From assembly GCF_028993615.1 (NCBI RefSeq), contig NZ_CP118632.1:4154001-4218000 (forward strand): a stretch of 64,000 nucleotides of DNA, in the 5' to 3' direction. The stretch is from Herbaspirillum sp. WKF16 (GTDB taxonomy: Bacteria > Pseudomonadota > Gammaproteobacteria > Burkholderiales > Burkholderiaceae_D). Under the pieces are notes generated by a model. That model had not been told where the DNA came from and searched no databases. It saw only the letters and a list, made by a program, of their open reading frames with translations. The position numbers and the translations under genes are program-made. This document shows positions 9,180 to 18,375 of this stretch, one piece after another (position 1 is the stretch's first letter; every line of letters starts with the position of its first letter).

Positions 9180-10298
9180 ATGACGATGGCTGTCGACACG
9201 GAAACGCTGATGGAAGAGAACCTGCAACTGCGCGCCGAACTGCAGGACCTGCTGCAGCAGGCGCATATCAACCAATCCATCATCGAGCGCCACCAGGCCT
9301 TCGACCTGAAGCTGATCGGCGCCAGCGAATTCCGCGAGCTGATCGACGCCATGCTCTCGACCATGCCGGGCGTGTTCAACCTGGAGACGGTCACGCTGTC
9401 CCTGATCGACGACGATTACGCCATCCAGCGCATCCTGCGCGACCTGCAGATCGGCGTGAACGAATTCCCCAACCTGCTGTTCCTGAAACAGCCGCTGGTC
9501 CTGCCTGACGATGCCGAGGGCGCATTGTCGCCGGAGAAGCCGCGCCTGGGCGAGTATGAGGCCGCGCTGCACCAACCGCTGTTCCCCGGCTACCAGCCGG
9601 TGAGCGTGGCGCTGCTGCCGCTGGTGCGCCAGCACCGCCTGCTCGGCTACCTGGCGCTGGGCAGCGCCCACCTGGAGCGCTTCACGCGGGCGCTGGCTAC
9701 CGATTTCATCCAGCGCCTGGCCACGGTGGTGGCGATCTGCCTGGAAAACGTCATCAACAACGAGCGCCTCAAGCATATCGGCCTGACCGATCCGCTGACC
9801 GGCGTGAACAATCGCCGCTACATCGAGCAGCGCATGCACGAGGAAGTCGCGCGCGGCCAGCGCGAACGCTCCGCCCTGTCCTGCCTGTTCATCGATATCG
9901 ACCATTTCAAGCGCGTCAACGACCAGTACGGGCACCAGAGCGGCGACGATGTGCTGCGCGAAGTCGCCGCCCGCATCAAGAAGGAATTGCGATTGTCGGA
10001 TGCGCTGGGCCGCTTCGGCGGGGAAGAGTTCGTGGTGCTGCTCACCCACGCCACGCGCGAGGACGCGGCGCGCATCGCCGAGCGTATCCGCTCCGGCATC
10101 GCCAGCCGCGGCATCATGATCGACGGCTCGCGCGACGCGCTCAAGATCACCGCCTCCATCGGCGCCTCGTCGCTGATGCCGCCGGAGCGCAGTCGCCCGG
10201 CCGAGGAGGTCAAGCAAGCCATGCTCAAGGCGGCCGACCAGGCGCTCTACCAGGCCAAGGAAAGCGGCCGCAACCGCGTGGTGCTGGCCAACAACTGA
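9180..10298 (+). CDS. Diguanylate cyclase with N-terminal DUF484/GAF-like sensor domain
   Basis: A 372-residue soluble protein predicted to make cyclic di-GMP from two GTP. Residues 1-40 form a coiled-coil-like segment and residues 40-190 a DUF484 (GAF-like) domain. The rest is a GGDEF domain with the intact active-site motif GGEEF and an RLSD inhibitory I-site exactly five residues before it, so product feedback inhibition is expected. DPLTGVNNRRY marks the GGDEF start. There is no membrane segment, so the signal is probably cytosolic. GGGGAA lies 6 bp before the chosen ATG. Confidence 0.9.
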   Translation: MTMAVDTETLMEENLQLRAELQDLLQQAHINQSIIERHQAFDLKLIGASEFRELIDAMLSTMPGVFNLETVTLSLIDDDYAIQRILRDLQIGVNEFPNLLFLKQPLVLPDDAEGALSPEKPRLGEYEAALHQPLFPGYQPVSVALLPLVRQHRLLGYLALGSAHLERFTRALATDFIQRLATVVAICLENVINNERLKHIGLTDPLTGVNNRRYIEQRMHEEVARGQRERSALSCLFIDIDHFKRVNDQYGHQSGDDVLREVAARIKKELRLSDALGRFGGEEFVVLLTHATREDAARIAERIRSGIASRGIMIDGSRDALKITASIGASSLMPPERSRPAEEVKQAMLKAADQALYQAKESGRNRVVLANN

Positions 10299-11189
10299 TC
10301 AGGCCGGCGAAGGGGCCGCCGCGCGACGGTCGCGAATGATCCATGGCGCGGCGATGATCAGCGCGCCGCCGACCAGGTCCTGCACCCGCAGCTCGGCCGC
10401 GCCCAGCAGCCAGGCCGACAGGCTCGCCACCAGGATCTCCGCCAGCATCACCACCGCCGTGATGTTGGCCGGCAAGCGCGCCACGCCGTATTGCAGGCAC
10501 AGGTTGGAAACCAGGAACAGCACCGCCCACAAACCCACCAGCGGCCAGGCCGCGCCCGGCAACGCCGCCGGCCAGGCAATCAGGCCCGCCACCGAGAGCG
10601 CCACGCCCAGCAAGCAGGCCAGCGCCGCCCCGCCGCTCAGCATGGCGATCGCGCGCGCGCCGTCGGAGACGCCGTGCAGCCGGCGCAGCTGGACATTGTT
10701 GACGGCGAAGCACATGCCGCCCAGCACCGCCAGCCAGTCGGGCAGCGTGCGCGGCAAGGGCAAGCCCAGGCGCGGCTGGTAGAGCACGATCACGGCGCCG
10801 CACAGCCCCATCGCCACGCGCCCCAGCGAACGCGGGGTGACGGCCTCGTGCAGCACCAGGCGCGCCAGCACCACGGTCCAGATCGGCATCAGGTAGAACA
10901 GCAGGATCACCCGCACCACGTCGCCGTAGGCGATGGCGACGTTGAAGGCGGCGTTGGTCAGGCCGGTCGTCAGGGCCACGATGAGCAGCTCGGGATGGCG
11001 CCACAGTTGCGGGATGTCGCGGTGCTTCAGCGCCAGCAGCATGGCGGCGCAACCGACGAAGATGGCCGCGGTCGCCCACAGCGGATGCAGGCCCATGCCG
11101 TCCAGCGCGCGCATGCCGGTCCACGACAGGCCCCAGATGGTGACGTTGATCAGCAGCGCCGCGACGGCGGATTTGGAAAGGTGTTGCAT
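10299..11189 (-). CDS. DMT-superfamily transporter (EamA domains)
   Basis: A 296-residue inner-membrane protein with about ten hydrophobic segments in two EamA repeats. The first repeat begins AVAALLINVTIWGLSWTGM; the second holds LFLVSNLCLQYGVARLPANITAVVMLAEI, a typical second-repeat signature. Members export or exchange metabolites, but the substrate cannot be read from sequence. The gene converges on the diguanylate cyclase with no bases between the two stop codons. I start at 11189 (MQHLSKSAV); the longer frame to 11249 adds a His/Ala-rich stretch without support. Confidence 0.85.
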   Translation of the reverse strand: MQHLSKSAVAALLINVTIWGLSWTGMRALDGMGLHPLWATAAIFVGCAAMLLALKHRDIPQLWRHPELLIVALTTGLTNAAFNVAIAYGDVVRVILLFYLMPIWTVVLARLVLHEAVTPRSLGRVAMGLCGAVIVLYQPRLGLPLPRTLPDWLAVLGGMCFAVNNVQLRRLHGVSDGARAIAMLSGGAALACLLGVALSVAGLIAWPAALPGAAWPLVGLWAVLFLVSNLCLQYGVARLPANITAVVMLAEILVASLSAWLLGAAELRVQDLVGGALIIAAPWIIRDRRAAAPSPA

Positions 11190-11261
11190 CGTTATGGTCT
11201 TGTGATGGCGAAGCGACGTCGCCGTAGCGTGCGCATGCGCCGGCGGCATGCCCGGCGCGCA

Positions 11262-11286
11262 AAGAAAAAGCCGGCAATGCCGGCTT
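11262..11286 (-). terminator. Rho-independent terminator after the ferredoxin gene
   Basis: On the minus strand AAGCCGGC-ATT-GCCGGCTT forms an 8-bp GC-rich hairpin followed by TTTTCTTT. It lies 46 bp after the ferredoxin stop codon and before the DMT transporter start. Confidence 0.75.
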
Positions 11287-11331
11287 CCTGGTAATGTCCT
11301 GCGGCGCCGCGGACCAATCCCGGCGCCAACT

Positions 11332-11592
11332 TCAACCCTGCTTGGCCCCGGCCTGCAGGCGTTCGTACTTGTCCATCAGCTGTTCGCGGCTTTCGCGCCA
11401 GGCCGGGTTGAACGGGATGCAGGCGACCGGGCAGACCTGCTGGCACTGAGGCTCGTCGAAATGGCCGACGCACTCGGTGCACTTGTCCGGATCGATCTCA
11501 TAGATCTGCGGCCCCATGTAGATTGCTTCGTTGGGGCATTCCGGCTCGCAGACGTCGCAATTGATGCAATCGTCGGTAATCATCAGCGCCAT
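11332..11592 (-). CDS. 2[4Fe-4S] ferredoxin, YfhL-like
   Basis: An 86-residue bacterial ferredoxin. The first cluster motif is CINCDVCEPECP. The second is CTECVGHFDEPQCQQVCP, with the six-residue insertion between second and third cysteines seen in the YfhL/Alvin group of low-potential ferredoxins. It is a cytosolic electron carrier; the partner is unknown. The start at 11592 (MALMITDDC) is the family start. It lies downstream of coaD on the same strand, 117 bp away, a common betaproteobacterial pairing. Confidence 0.93.
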   Translation of the reverse strand: MALMITDDCINCDVCEPECPNEAIYMGPQIYEIDPDKCTECVGHFDEPQCQQVCPVACIPFNPAWRESREQLMDKYERLQAGAKQG

Positions 11593-11709
11593 GCCAGCTC
11601 CTTCGCGCGTGCGCCGCATTGCATGCGCCGCGCCATCCCACCTGCGTACTTTCCCGCCAAAAGCTTCATCGAACTACCCTGCCTCACAACCGGCTACCGC
11701 ACAACGGAT

Positions 11710-12222
<513 letters not shown>

Positions 12223-12234
12223 TCAGAACGCGCA

Positions 12235-12882
12235 TTATGCCTGAATTTGCGCGGCGCTTTTGCGTTGCAATAAATGATAGAAGACCATGCCGGCCTTGTC
12301 CGAACGCAGCACCTCCCATGCCGCCATCCATGCAGGCGCGTCATCGCCGTCGAGCGGGAATTCGGCTTCCGCGTAGACCAGGCCGGACGGTTCCAGCAGC
12401 GCCTCGCAGGCAGGCAGCACCTTTTCCAGCCAGCCCTGGTGGTAGGGCGGATCGATGAACACCAACCGATAGGCGCCCGGCTCTCGCTGGGCGGCGCCGC
12501 GCACGGCGGCCAGCGCGTCGCCGCGCACGATGGCGATGGCGTCGGCCTTGAGCTTGTCGCGGTTGGCTTCCAACTGGCGCACCGCGGCGCCGCTCTGCTC
12601 CACCATCACCACGCGGCGCGCGCCGCGGCTGGCGGCCTCGAAGCCCAGCGCGCCGGAGCCGGCGAACAGGTCGAGGCAGGCGCACTGCTCCCAGGCGCCG
12701 TCCAGCAGATGGGTCAGCCAGTTGAAGACGGTCTCGCGCACGCGGTCGGGGGTCGGGCGCAGGCCTTCGGCATCCAGCACCGGCAAGGGCGTGCGCTTCC
12801 ACTGGCCGCCGATGATGCGCACCTGGTGCGGGCCGCGCGCGGCCGGCTTGGCCGCCGGGCGGCCCTTGCTGCTCTTGTTCAT
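12235..12882 (-). CDS. rsmD: 16S rRNA (guanine(966)-N(2))-methyltransferase
   Basis: A 215-residue SAM-dependent enzyme methylating G966 of 16S rRNA. It has a basic N-terminal tail (MNKSSKGRPAAK), the RIIGGQWKR and RPTPDRVRETVFNWL segments specific to RsmD, the SAM motif DLFAGSGALGFEA, and the catalytic DPPY motif of N-methyltransferases. It lies 36 bp upstream of coaD, 10 bp after the M16 gene, and is probably cotranscribed with both. Confidence 0.96.
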   Translation of the reverse strand: MNKSSKGRPAAKPAARGPHQVRIIGGQWKRTPLPVLDAEGLRPTPDRVRETVFNWLTHLLDGAWEQCACLDLFAGSGALGFEAASRGARRVVMVEQSGAAVRQLEANRDKLKADAIAIVRGDALAAVRGAAQREPGAYRLVFIDPPYHQGWLEKVLPACEALLEPSGLVYAEAEFPLDGDDAPAWMAAWEVLRSDKAGMVFYHLLQRKSAAQIQA

Positions 12883-12892
12883 GGCGACGTCC

Positions 12893-14227
12893 TTACTTCG
12901 CCGCGGCGACGGGTTCGTCTTCGCCCACGATCACCGTCGACAGCTGCTCGGGGTGCACATGCTTGCGGAAAGCCGCGCGCACGTCGGCCACGCTGACCTC
13001 GCGGATGCGCGCGATCCAGCGGTCGAGGTAGTCCAGCGGCAAGTTGTAGAAACCGATCACCGCCATGTTTTCCAGCAGCTTGCCGTTGCTGTCGATGCGC
13101 AGCGCGAAGCCGCCGGCGAGATTGTCCTTGGCGGCCTTCATCTCGGCCGCGGTGGGGCCGTCCTTCAGGAATTTGTCGAGCGTGGCGCGGGTCACCTGCA
13201 GCGCCTCGGCGGTCTGCTCCTTCTTGGTCTGCAGGCCGATCTGGAACGGGCCGGGCTGGGCCAGCGGCGAGAAGGCGCTGTAGACGCTGTAGGTCAGGCC
13301 GCGCTTCTCGCGCACCTCGTCGGTCAGGCGCGAGACGAAACCGCCGCCGCCCAGGATGTAGTTGCCCACGGTGAGCGGGAAGAAGTCCATGTCGCCGCGC
13401 TGGATCGCCGGCGCGCCGATCAGGATGTGCGATTGCGAGGCCGGATGCGCGATCCTCGTCTGGCCGCCCTTGGCCGGCTCCACCGGCGGCAGCGCCGGCA
13501 AGGCCGCGCCTTGCGGCAGCTCGCGCGTCAGGCCGGCGGCGACCTGCTCTGCCTCGGCACGGGTCAGGTCGCCGATGATGGCGATGACGGCGCGGTTGGC
13601 GACGTAGTGGGCGTGGTGGAAGGCCACCACATCCTCGCGCGTGATCGCCTGGACGCTGGCTTCGCTGGCGTCGGCCGCATACGGGTGCCGGCCGTAGAGC
13701 GCCGCCATGAAAGCTTTCTCGGCGATGGATTCCGGCTTGGTCAGCTCTTCGCGGATGCCGGAGATGGCCAGCGCCTTGTCGCGCTCCAGGCCGGCCTGCG
13801 GGAAGCTGGGATGGGCCAGCATGCGCGCCACCAGCGTCAGCGCGGCTTCGCGTTCGGCCTGCGACGACAGCGTGCGCAACTTGACGCCGCCGCGATCCTG
13901 CCCGGCGCCGGCTTGCTCCTGGGCGGCGACATCGGCAAAGCCGTCCAGGATCTGCGCTTCGCTCAACTCAGGACCATCGCCGCCGGCCACGCCGCGCGTC
14001 AGGCTGGCCACGGTCAGCTCGGCCAGGCCGGCGCGGCCGGCCGGATCGCGGCGCTGGCCGGCGTCGAACTGCACGCTGACATCCAGCATGGGGATCGCAT
14101 GGTTGGCCACGAACAGCACGCGCGCGCCGTCGGGCTGGGTCCACGACTGGATCTGCAACGCGGCCGAGGCCGGCGCAGAAGCCGCGAAACCGAGTGAAAC
14201 AAACAGGATGCCGAAATATTTTTTCAT
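12893..14227 (-). CDS. M16-family peptidase-like protein, non-catalytic partner
   Basis: A 444-residue secreted or periplasmic protein with a signal peptide (YFGILFVSLGFAASAPASAA) and two M16 domains. The zinc motif HxxEH of active M16 peptidases is absent: the corresponding segment reads AGRAGLAELTVASLTRG. Such proteins pair with an active M16 subunit, here very likely the gene at 14985-16367. The C-terminal domain has the R/Y-type loop around VREKRGLTYSVYSAF used for substrate binding. The start at 14227 gives a proper signal peptide. Confidence 0.88.
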   Translation of the reverse strand: MKKYFGILFVSLGFAASAPASAALQIQSWTQPDGARVLFVANHAIPMLDVSVQFDAGQRRDPAGRAGLAELTVASLTRGVAGGDGPELSEAQILDGFADVAAQEQAGAGQDRGGVKLRTLSSQAEREAALTLVARMLAHPSFPQAGLERDKALAISGIREELTKPESIAEKAFMAALYGRHPYAADASEASVQAITREDVVAFHHAHYVANRAVIAIIGDLTRAEAEQVAAGLTRELPQGAALPALPPVEPAKGGQTRIAHPASQSHILIGAPAIQRGDMDFFPLTVGNYILGGGGFVSRLTDEVREKRGLTYSVYSAFSPLAQPGPFQIGLQTKKEQTAEALQVTRATLDKFLKDGPTAAEMKAAKDNLAGGFALRIDSNGKLLENMAVIGFYNLPLDYLDRWIARIREVSVADVRAAFRKHVHPEQLSTVIVGEDEPVAAAK

Positions 14228-14282
14228 AAAGCCAGGTACCAATTGAAAACGATGGACGCCGCCAGGCGGGCGCCCCGGCGGA

Positions 14283-14918
14283 TCATCCGCCCCTTGTCTT
14301 GCCGACCCATTCCAGCACGGGCTGCCACTGTTCGAGGTCGCGCTGCACGCGCGAGGGCGCGATGTCCCACAGCGTCAGGCCATGCGCGGCCAGTTGCACG
14401 TAATTCTGCGTGTCGCGCAGATAGCCCAGCACCGGCAGCTTCAGGCCGTCGATGAAGCGGTGCAGTTGCTCGGCCGAGCGGGTGCGCGCGTCGACCCGCA
14501 TGCCGACGATGCCGACGTCGATCTCGCCGTTACGCACCGCCTTCTCGTCGGCCAGCCGGCGCAGGAAATCCTGCGTGGCGAGGATGTCGAAGATCGACGG
14601 CTGCAGCGGCACCAGCACCTTGTCGGCCATCTTCAGCGCATCGTTGAGGCGCCAGCCGTGCAGCCCGGCCGGCGTGTCCAGCACCACGTGGCTGGTTCCC
14701 TTGGGCGGCTTGGCGACGTAATCCTCGCTGACCTCCCAGGTAGTGATGGGGCGCGCCCCCGGCGGGCGCAGGCCGAGCCAGGCGCGGGCCGACTGCTGGC
14801 GGTCGATATCGCCCAGCAGCACGCCATGTCCCTGGCTGGCGAAGTAGCCGGCAAGATTGGTGGACAAGGTACTTTTGCCGACTCCGCCCTTGGGATTGGC
14901 GACGACGATGACAGGCAT
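14283..14918 (-). CDS. Orphan ParA/MinD-like ATPase
   Basis: A 211-residue deviant-Walker ATPase. The Walker A is PKGGVGKST with the signature lysine, followed by a switch region GDIDRQQSARAW and the Walker B-like VVLDTPAGL. At this length it lacks the N-terminal DNA-binding region of plasmid ParA. No parB, parS-like repeat or partner is visible nearby. Relatives position protein complexes or act with unknown partners. It sits between the two M16 genes on the same strand, an odd place for a positioning ATPase. Function cannot be assigned. Confidence 0.85.
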   Translation of the reverse strand: MPVIVVANPKGGVGKSTLSTNLAGYFASQGHGVLLGDIDRQQSARAWLGLRPPGARPITTWEVSEDYVAKPPKGTSHVVLDTPAGLHGWRLNDALKMADKVLVPLQPSIFDILATQDFLRRLADEKAVRNGEIDVGIVGMRVDARTRSAEQLHRFIDGLKLPVLGYLRDTQNYVQLAAHGLTLWDIAPSRVQRDLEQWQPVLEWVGKTRGG

Positions 14919-14984
14919 GTTTTCCTCCGAGAAGAACAGCGAACCCGATCGACAGCAGACAGGACGAAACCGTTGGCGCCGGGC

Positions 14985-16367
14985 TCAGTGCAGCATGCCC
15001 GGCGGCGGCGGCGCGGGCTTCTTGCCGTCCAGCGGCAGCGGCGCCAGCGTGGCCACGGTCAGGTTATCGTCCTTGAAATATTTTTGCGCGACCGCCTGCA
15101 CCTGCTCGGGCGTGACGCTCTTGAGCCGGTCGATGATGCGGTCGATGTTTTGCTGGCCGATGCCTGCGGTTTCCATCATGCCGATTTCCATGGCCTGGCC
15201 GAACACCGAATCCCGCTTGTAGACCTGGGCGGCGATCAGTTGGGTCTTCACGCGCTGCAGCTCCTGCGCCGACACGCCCTCCTTGGCAATGCGCTCGACC
15301 TCGCCGCGCAGCAGGCCTTCCAGCTGCTCGGTGGTGACGCCGGCGGCCGGCGTGCCTTCCAGCGTGAACAGCACCGGGCCGCGCGCCACGCCGCTGTAGC
15401 TGGCGCCGACGCTGCTGGCCTTGCCGCCGGTGCGCACCAGGTTGGCGGTCAGGCGGGCGTTGTCGTAACCGTCCAGCACCGCCGACAGCACGTCCAGCGC
15501 GTAGGCTTCCTGGTCCTGCTCGACCTCGCGCAACGCCGGCACCTTGAAGGCCAGCACCACATACGGGTTCTCGGCCGGCGCCTTGACCGTCACGCGGCGC
15601 AGGCCCAGCTGCTGCGGTTCGTTCTGGGGCTTGTTGCGGGAGGTGTCGCGCGGCAGCGGACGGGCCGGGATCTTGCCGAAATACTTGTTGGCCAGCGCCA
15701 GCACGCGGCCGGTGTCGACATCGCCGGCCACCACCAGGGTGGCGTTGTTGGGGGCATACCATTGGCGGTACCAGGCGGCGATGTCCTGCACGTTCATGTG
15801 CTGCAGGTCGTCCATCCAGCCGACCACCGGATGGTGATAGGGATGCGCGGTCCAGGCGGCGGCGTTGAGCGCCTCGTTGAGCAGGCCCATGGGCTGGTCG
15901 TCGGTGCGCCAGCGGCGCTCTTCCATCACCACGCGGATTTCCTTGGCGAACTCGGCGGCGTCGAACTGGAGATTGGCCATGCGGTCGGCCTCCAGCGCCA
16001 TCACGGTTTCCAGGTGGGTCTTCTCGATCTGCTGGAAGTAGGCGGTGAAGTCGTTGGCGGTGAAGGCGTTCTCCTGGCCGCCGATCTCGGCCACCAGGCG
16101 GCTGAATTCGCCGACCTTGTGCTTCCTGGTGCCCTTGAACATCATGTGTTCCAGCGCGTGCGAGATACCGGTGGTGCCGTTGAGCTCATCGATGGAGCCG
16201 ACCTTGTACCAGACCATCTGCACTGCCGTGGGGGCGCGGCGATCTTCCTTGACCACCACCTTCATGCCGTTCCTGAGTACGAATTCCTGGGCGGTCTGGG
16301 CCTGCGCCAGCGCGGCGCAGAAGCCGAAAAGCCCGATGGAGAGGATTGCTCTGATCTTCAATTTCAT
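14985..16367 (-). CDS. M16-family zinc metallopeptidase (catalytic subunit)
   Basis: A 460-residue secreted zinc peptidase with signal peptide (AILSIGLFGFCAALAQA). The zinc site is intact: HALEH (HxxEH) in GISHALEHMMFKGT, with the distal glutamate in the NAFTANDFTAY region downstream. Two M16 domains are present. The C-terminus is proline-rich (KPAPPPPGMLH). It should work with the non-catalytic homologue at 12893-14227. It is first in the run and divergent from ftsY. Confidence 0.92.
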   Translation of the reverse strand: MKLKIRAILSIGLFGFCAALAQAQTAQEFVLRNGMKVVVKEDRRAPTAVQMVWYKVGSIDELNGTTGISHALEHMMFKGTRKHKVGEFSRLVAEIGGQENAFTANDFTAYFQQIEKTHLETVMALEADRMANLQFDAAEFAKEIRVVMEERRWRTDDQPMGLLNEALNAAAWTAHPYHHPVVGWMDDLQHMNVQDIAAWYRQWYAPNNATLVVAGDVDTGRVLALANKYFGKIPARPLPRDTSRNKPQNEPQQLGLRRVTVKAPAENPYVVLAFKVPALREVEQDQEAYALDVLSAVLDGYDNARLTANLVRTGGKASSVGASYSGVARGPVLFTLEGTPAAGVTTEQLEGLLRGEVERIAKEGVSAQELQRVKTQLIAAQVYKRDSVFGQAMEIGMMETAGIGQQNIDRIIDRLKSVTPEQVQAVAQKYFKDDNLTVATLAPLPLDGKKPAPPPPGMLH

Positions 16368-16378
16368 TCGTCGCGCTC

Positions 16379-16387
16379 TGATAAAAT
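16379..16387 (+). promoter_or_regulatory. Extended -10 promoter element for ftsY
   Basis: TGATAAAAT, an extended -10 element, lies 163 bp upstream of the ftsY start, in the divergent gap with the M16 gene. No -35 match is visible at the right spacing. The distance implies a long 5' leader, so this is only a candidate. Confidence 0.3.
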
Positions 16388-16549
16388 GCGGGGATTCATT
16401 GACCCTGGCGGCCGCGCGGGTTCTGGAACCTGTCCCTGAGGATGGGCAATTGTAACCCGTCCCATGCGCTTGTCAGGACAAGATCCGGCATTGCGCCGCA
16501 ACCCGATCCGCCCTCGCCGCCGCCAGAACTACTCCAAGAACGCCACGCG

Positions 16550-17677
16550 ATGTTTAGTTTCTTCAAGAAAAAGCCCAAGCCGGAAGCGCAGCCCGTCCTG
16601 CCGCCAAACCCGCCGGCAGAGGTGCAAACGCCAGTCAGCCAGCCTGAAGCGCCAGCCGTCCCCGCCGACATCAGCCCGGTGATTCCCGAGCCCGTCGCAC
16701 CCCAGGCGCAGCCCGCCGCCGTCGACGCCATCGAGGAAGAGGCCGAGCTGGTGGAAGCGCCGCAACCGACCGCCGAAGCCAAGCGCTCCTGGCTGTCGCG
16801 CCTCAAGTCCGGGCTGTCCAAGACCTCCAGCAACCTGACCACGCTGTTCGTGGGCGCGCGCATCGACGACGAGCTCTACGAAGAGCTGGAGTCCGCGCTG
16901 CTGGTGTCCGACGCCGGCGTCGAGGCGACCCAATGGGTGCTGGACGAATTGAAGAAGAAGGTCAAGGCCGAGCGCCTGACCGAGGCCGCGCAGGTGCGCA
17001 CCGCGCTGCGCGCGCTGCTGATCGACCTGCTGCAGCCGTTGCAGCGCCCGCTGGTGCTGGGCCGCGAGCAGCCGCTGGTGATGATGATCGCCGGCGTCAA
17101 CGGCGCCGGCAAGACCACCACCATCGGCAAGCTGGCGCTGCACCTGCAGGCCCACGGCCAGTCGGTGCTGCTGGCCGCCGGCGACACCTTCCGCGCCGCC
17201 GCGCGCGAGCAGCTGGCGGTCTGGGGCGAGCGCAACAACGTCTCGGTGATCGCCCAGGAATCGGGCGACCCGGCCGCGGTCGCCTTCGACGCCGTGCATT
17301 CGGCCACCGCCCGCGGCACCAACGTGGTCATGGTGGACACCGCCGGCCGCTTGCCGACGCAGTTGCACCTGATGGACGAGCTCAAGAAGATCAAGCGCGT
17401 GATCGCCAAGGGCATGGCCACGGCGCCGCACGAGGTGCTGCTGGTCATCGACGGCAACACCGGCCAGAACGCGCTGGCCCAGGTCAAGGCCTTCGACGAC
17501 GCGCTGGGCCTGACCGGCCTGGTCGTGACCAAGCTCGACGGCACCGCCAAGGGCGGCATCCTGGCAGCCATCGCCAAGACCCGCCCGGTACCGCTGTACT
17601 TCATCGGCGTGGGCGAGAAGATCGAAGACCTGCAGCCCTTCAACGCCACCGAATTTGTCGACGCCCTCCTGAGCTGA
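16550..17677 (+). CDS. ftsY: Signal recognition particle receptor FtsY
   Basis: A 375-residue SRP-receptor GTPase that docks ribosome-nascent chain-SRP complexes at the inner membrane. The N-terminus is [10 protein letters not shown], then about 70 Pro/Glu/Ala-rich residues (the A domain). The NG domain follows, with P-loop [31 protein letters not shown] and [10 protein letters not shown]. The start ATG at 16550 gives MFSFFKKK, typical of betaproteobacterial FtsY. ftsE starts 5 bp after the stop codon, so the genes form ftsY-ftsE-ftsX as in E. coli. Confidence 0.97.
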   Translation: MFSFFKKKPKPEAQPVLPPNPPAEVQTPVSQPEAPAVPADISPVIPEPVAPQAQPAAVDAIEEEAELVEAPQPTAEAKRSWLSRLKSGLSKTSSNLTTLFVGARIDDELYEELESALLVSDAGVEATQWVLDELKKKVKAERLTEAAQVRTALRALLIDLLQPLQRPLVLGREQPLVMMIAGVNGAGKTTTIGKLALHLQAHGQSVLLAAGDTFRAAAREQLAVWGERNNVSVIAQESGDPAAVAFDAVHSATARGTNVVMVDTAGRLPTQLHLMDELKKIKRVIAKGMATAPHEVLLVIDGNTGQNALAQVKAFDDALGLTGLVVTKLDGTAKGGILAAIAKTRPVPLYFIGVGEKIEDLQPFNATEFVDALLS

Positions 17678-17682
17678 AGCCG

Positions 17683-18375
17683 ATGATCGAATTTTCCCGG
17701 GTATCCAAGCAGTACGCGCGCGAGGTCTACGCCTTGCGCGACATTTCGCTGTCGGTGGGCAAGGGCGAGCTGGTGTTCCTGGCCGGCCCCTCGGGCGCAG
17801 GCAAGTCGACGCTCTTGAAGATGATCGCCGCCATCGAGCGGCCCAGCGCCGGCAAGCTGACCGTCAACGGCCAGGACATCGGCGCCATCAAGGCCTCCGG
17901 CCTGCCCTACCTGCGCCGCAACCTGGGCCTGATCTTCCAGCACCAGCGCCTGCTGCTGAACCGCAACCTGCTGGGCAACGTGATGCTGCCGCTGATCGTC
18001 ACCGGCTCCTCGCGCGCCGATGCCGAGAAGCGCGCCCGCGCCGCTCTCGACAAGGTGGACCTGCTGGACAAGGCCTTGTCCGAGCCGCAGGAACTGTCCG
18101 GCGGCGAACAACAGCGCGTGGCGATCGCCCGCGCCATCGTCAACCGCCCGCAGATCATCCTGGCCGACGAACCCACCGCCAACCTCGACCGCGCCAATGC
18201 CAACAAGGTGCTGGCGGCGCTGAAGTCCTTCCACGGCGTGGGCGTGACTTGCCTGATCTCCACCCACGACGAGCAATACCTGACCGGCGCCGACCGCATC
18301 GTCTACCTGGACCGCGGCCGCATCGTCGACGGCTGGCATAACGGCGTGGCCAACCCGGTGGAGGTGTCGCCATGA
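17683..18375 (+). CDS. ftsE: Cell-division ATP-binding protein FtsE
   Basis: A 230-residue ATPase that with FtsX regulates peptidoglycan hydrolases at the division septum. Walker A is GPSGAGKST, the signature is LSGGEQQRVAIARA, and Walker B is IILADEPTANLD. The start ATG at 17683 lies 5 bp after the ftsY stop, and the C-terminus overlaps ftsX by 4 bp (ATGA). Confidence 0.97.
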   Translation: MIEFSRVSKQYAREVYALRDISLSVGKGELVFLAGPSGAGKSTLLKMIAAIERPSAGKLTVNGQDIGAIKASGLPYLRRNLGLIFQHQRLLLNRNLLGNVMLPLIVTGSSRADAEKRARAALDKVDLLDKALSEPQELSGGEQQRVAIARAIVNRPQIILADEPTANLDRANANKVLAALKSFHGVGVTCLISTHDEQYLTGADRIVYLDRGRIVDGWHNGVANPVEVSP

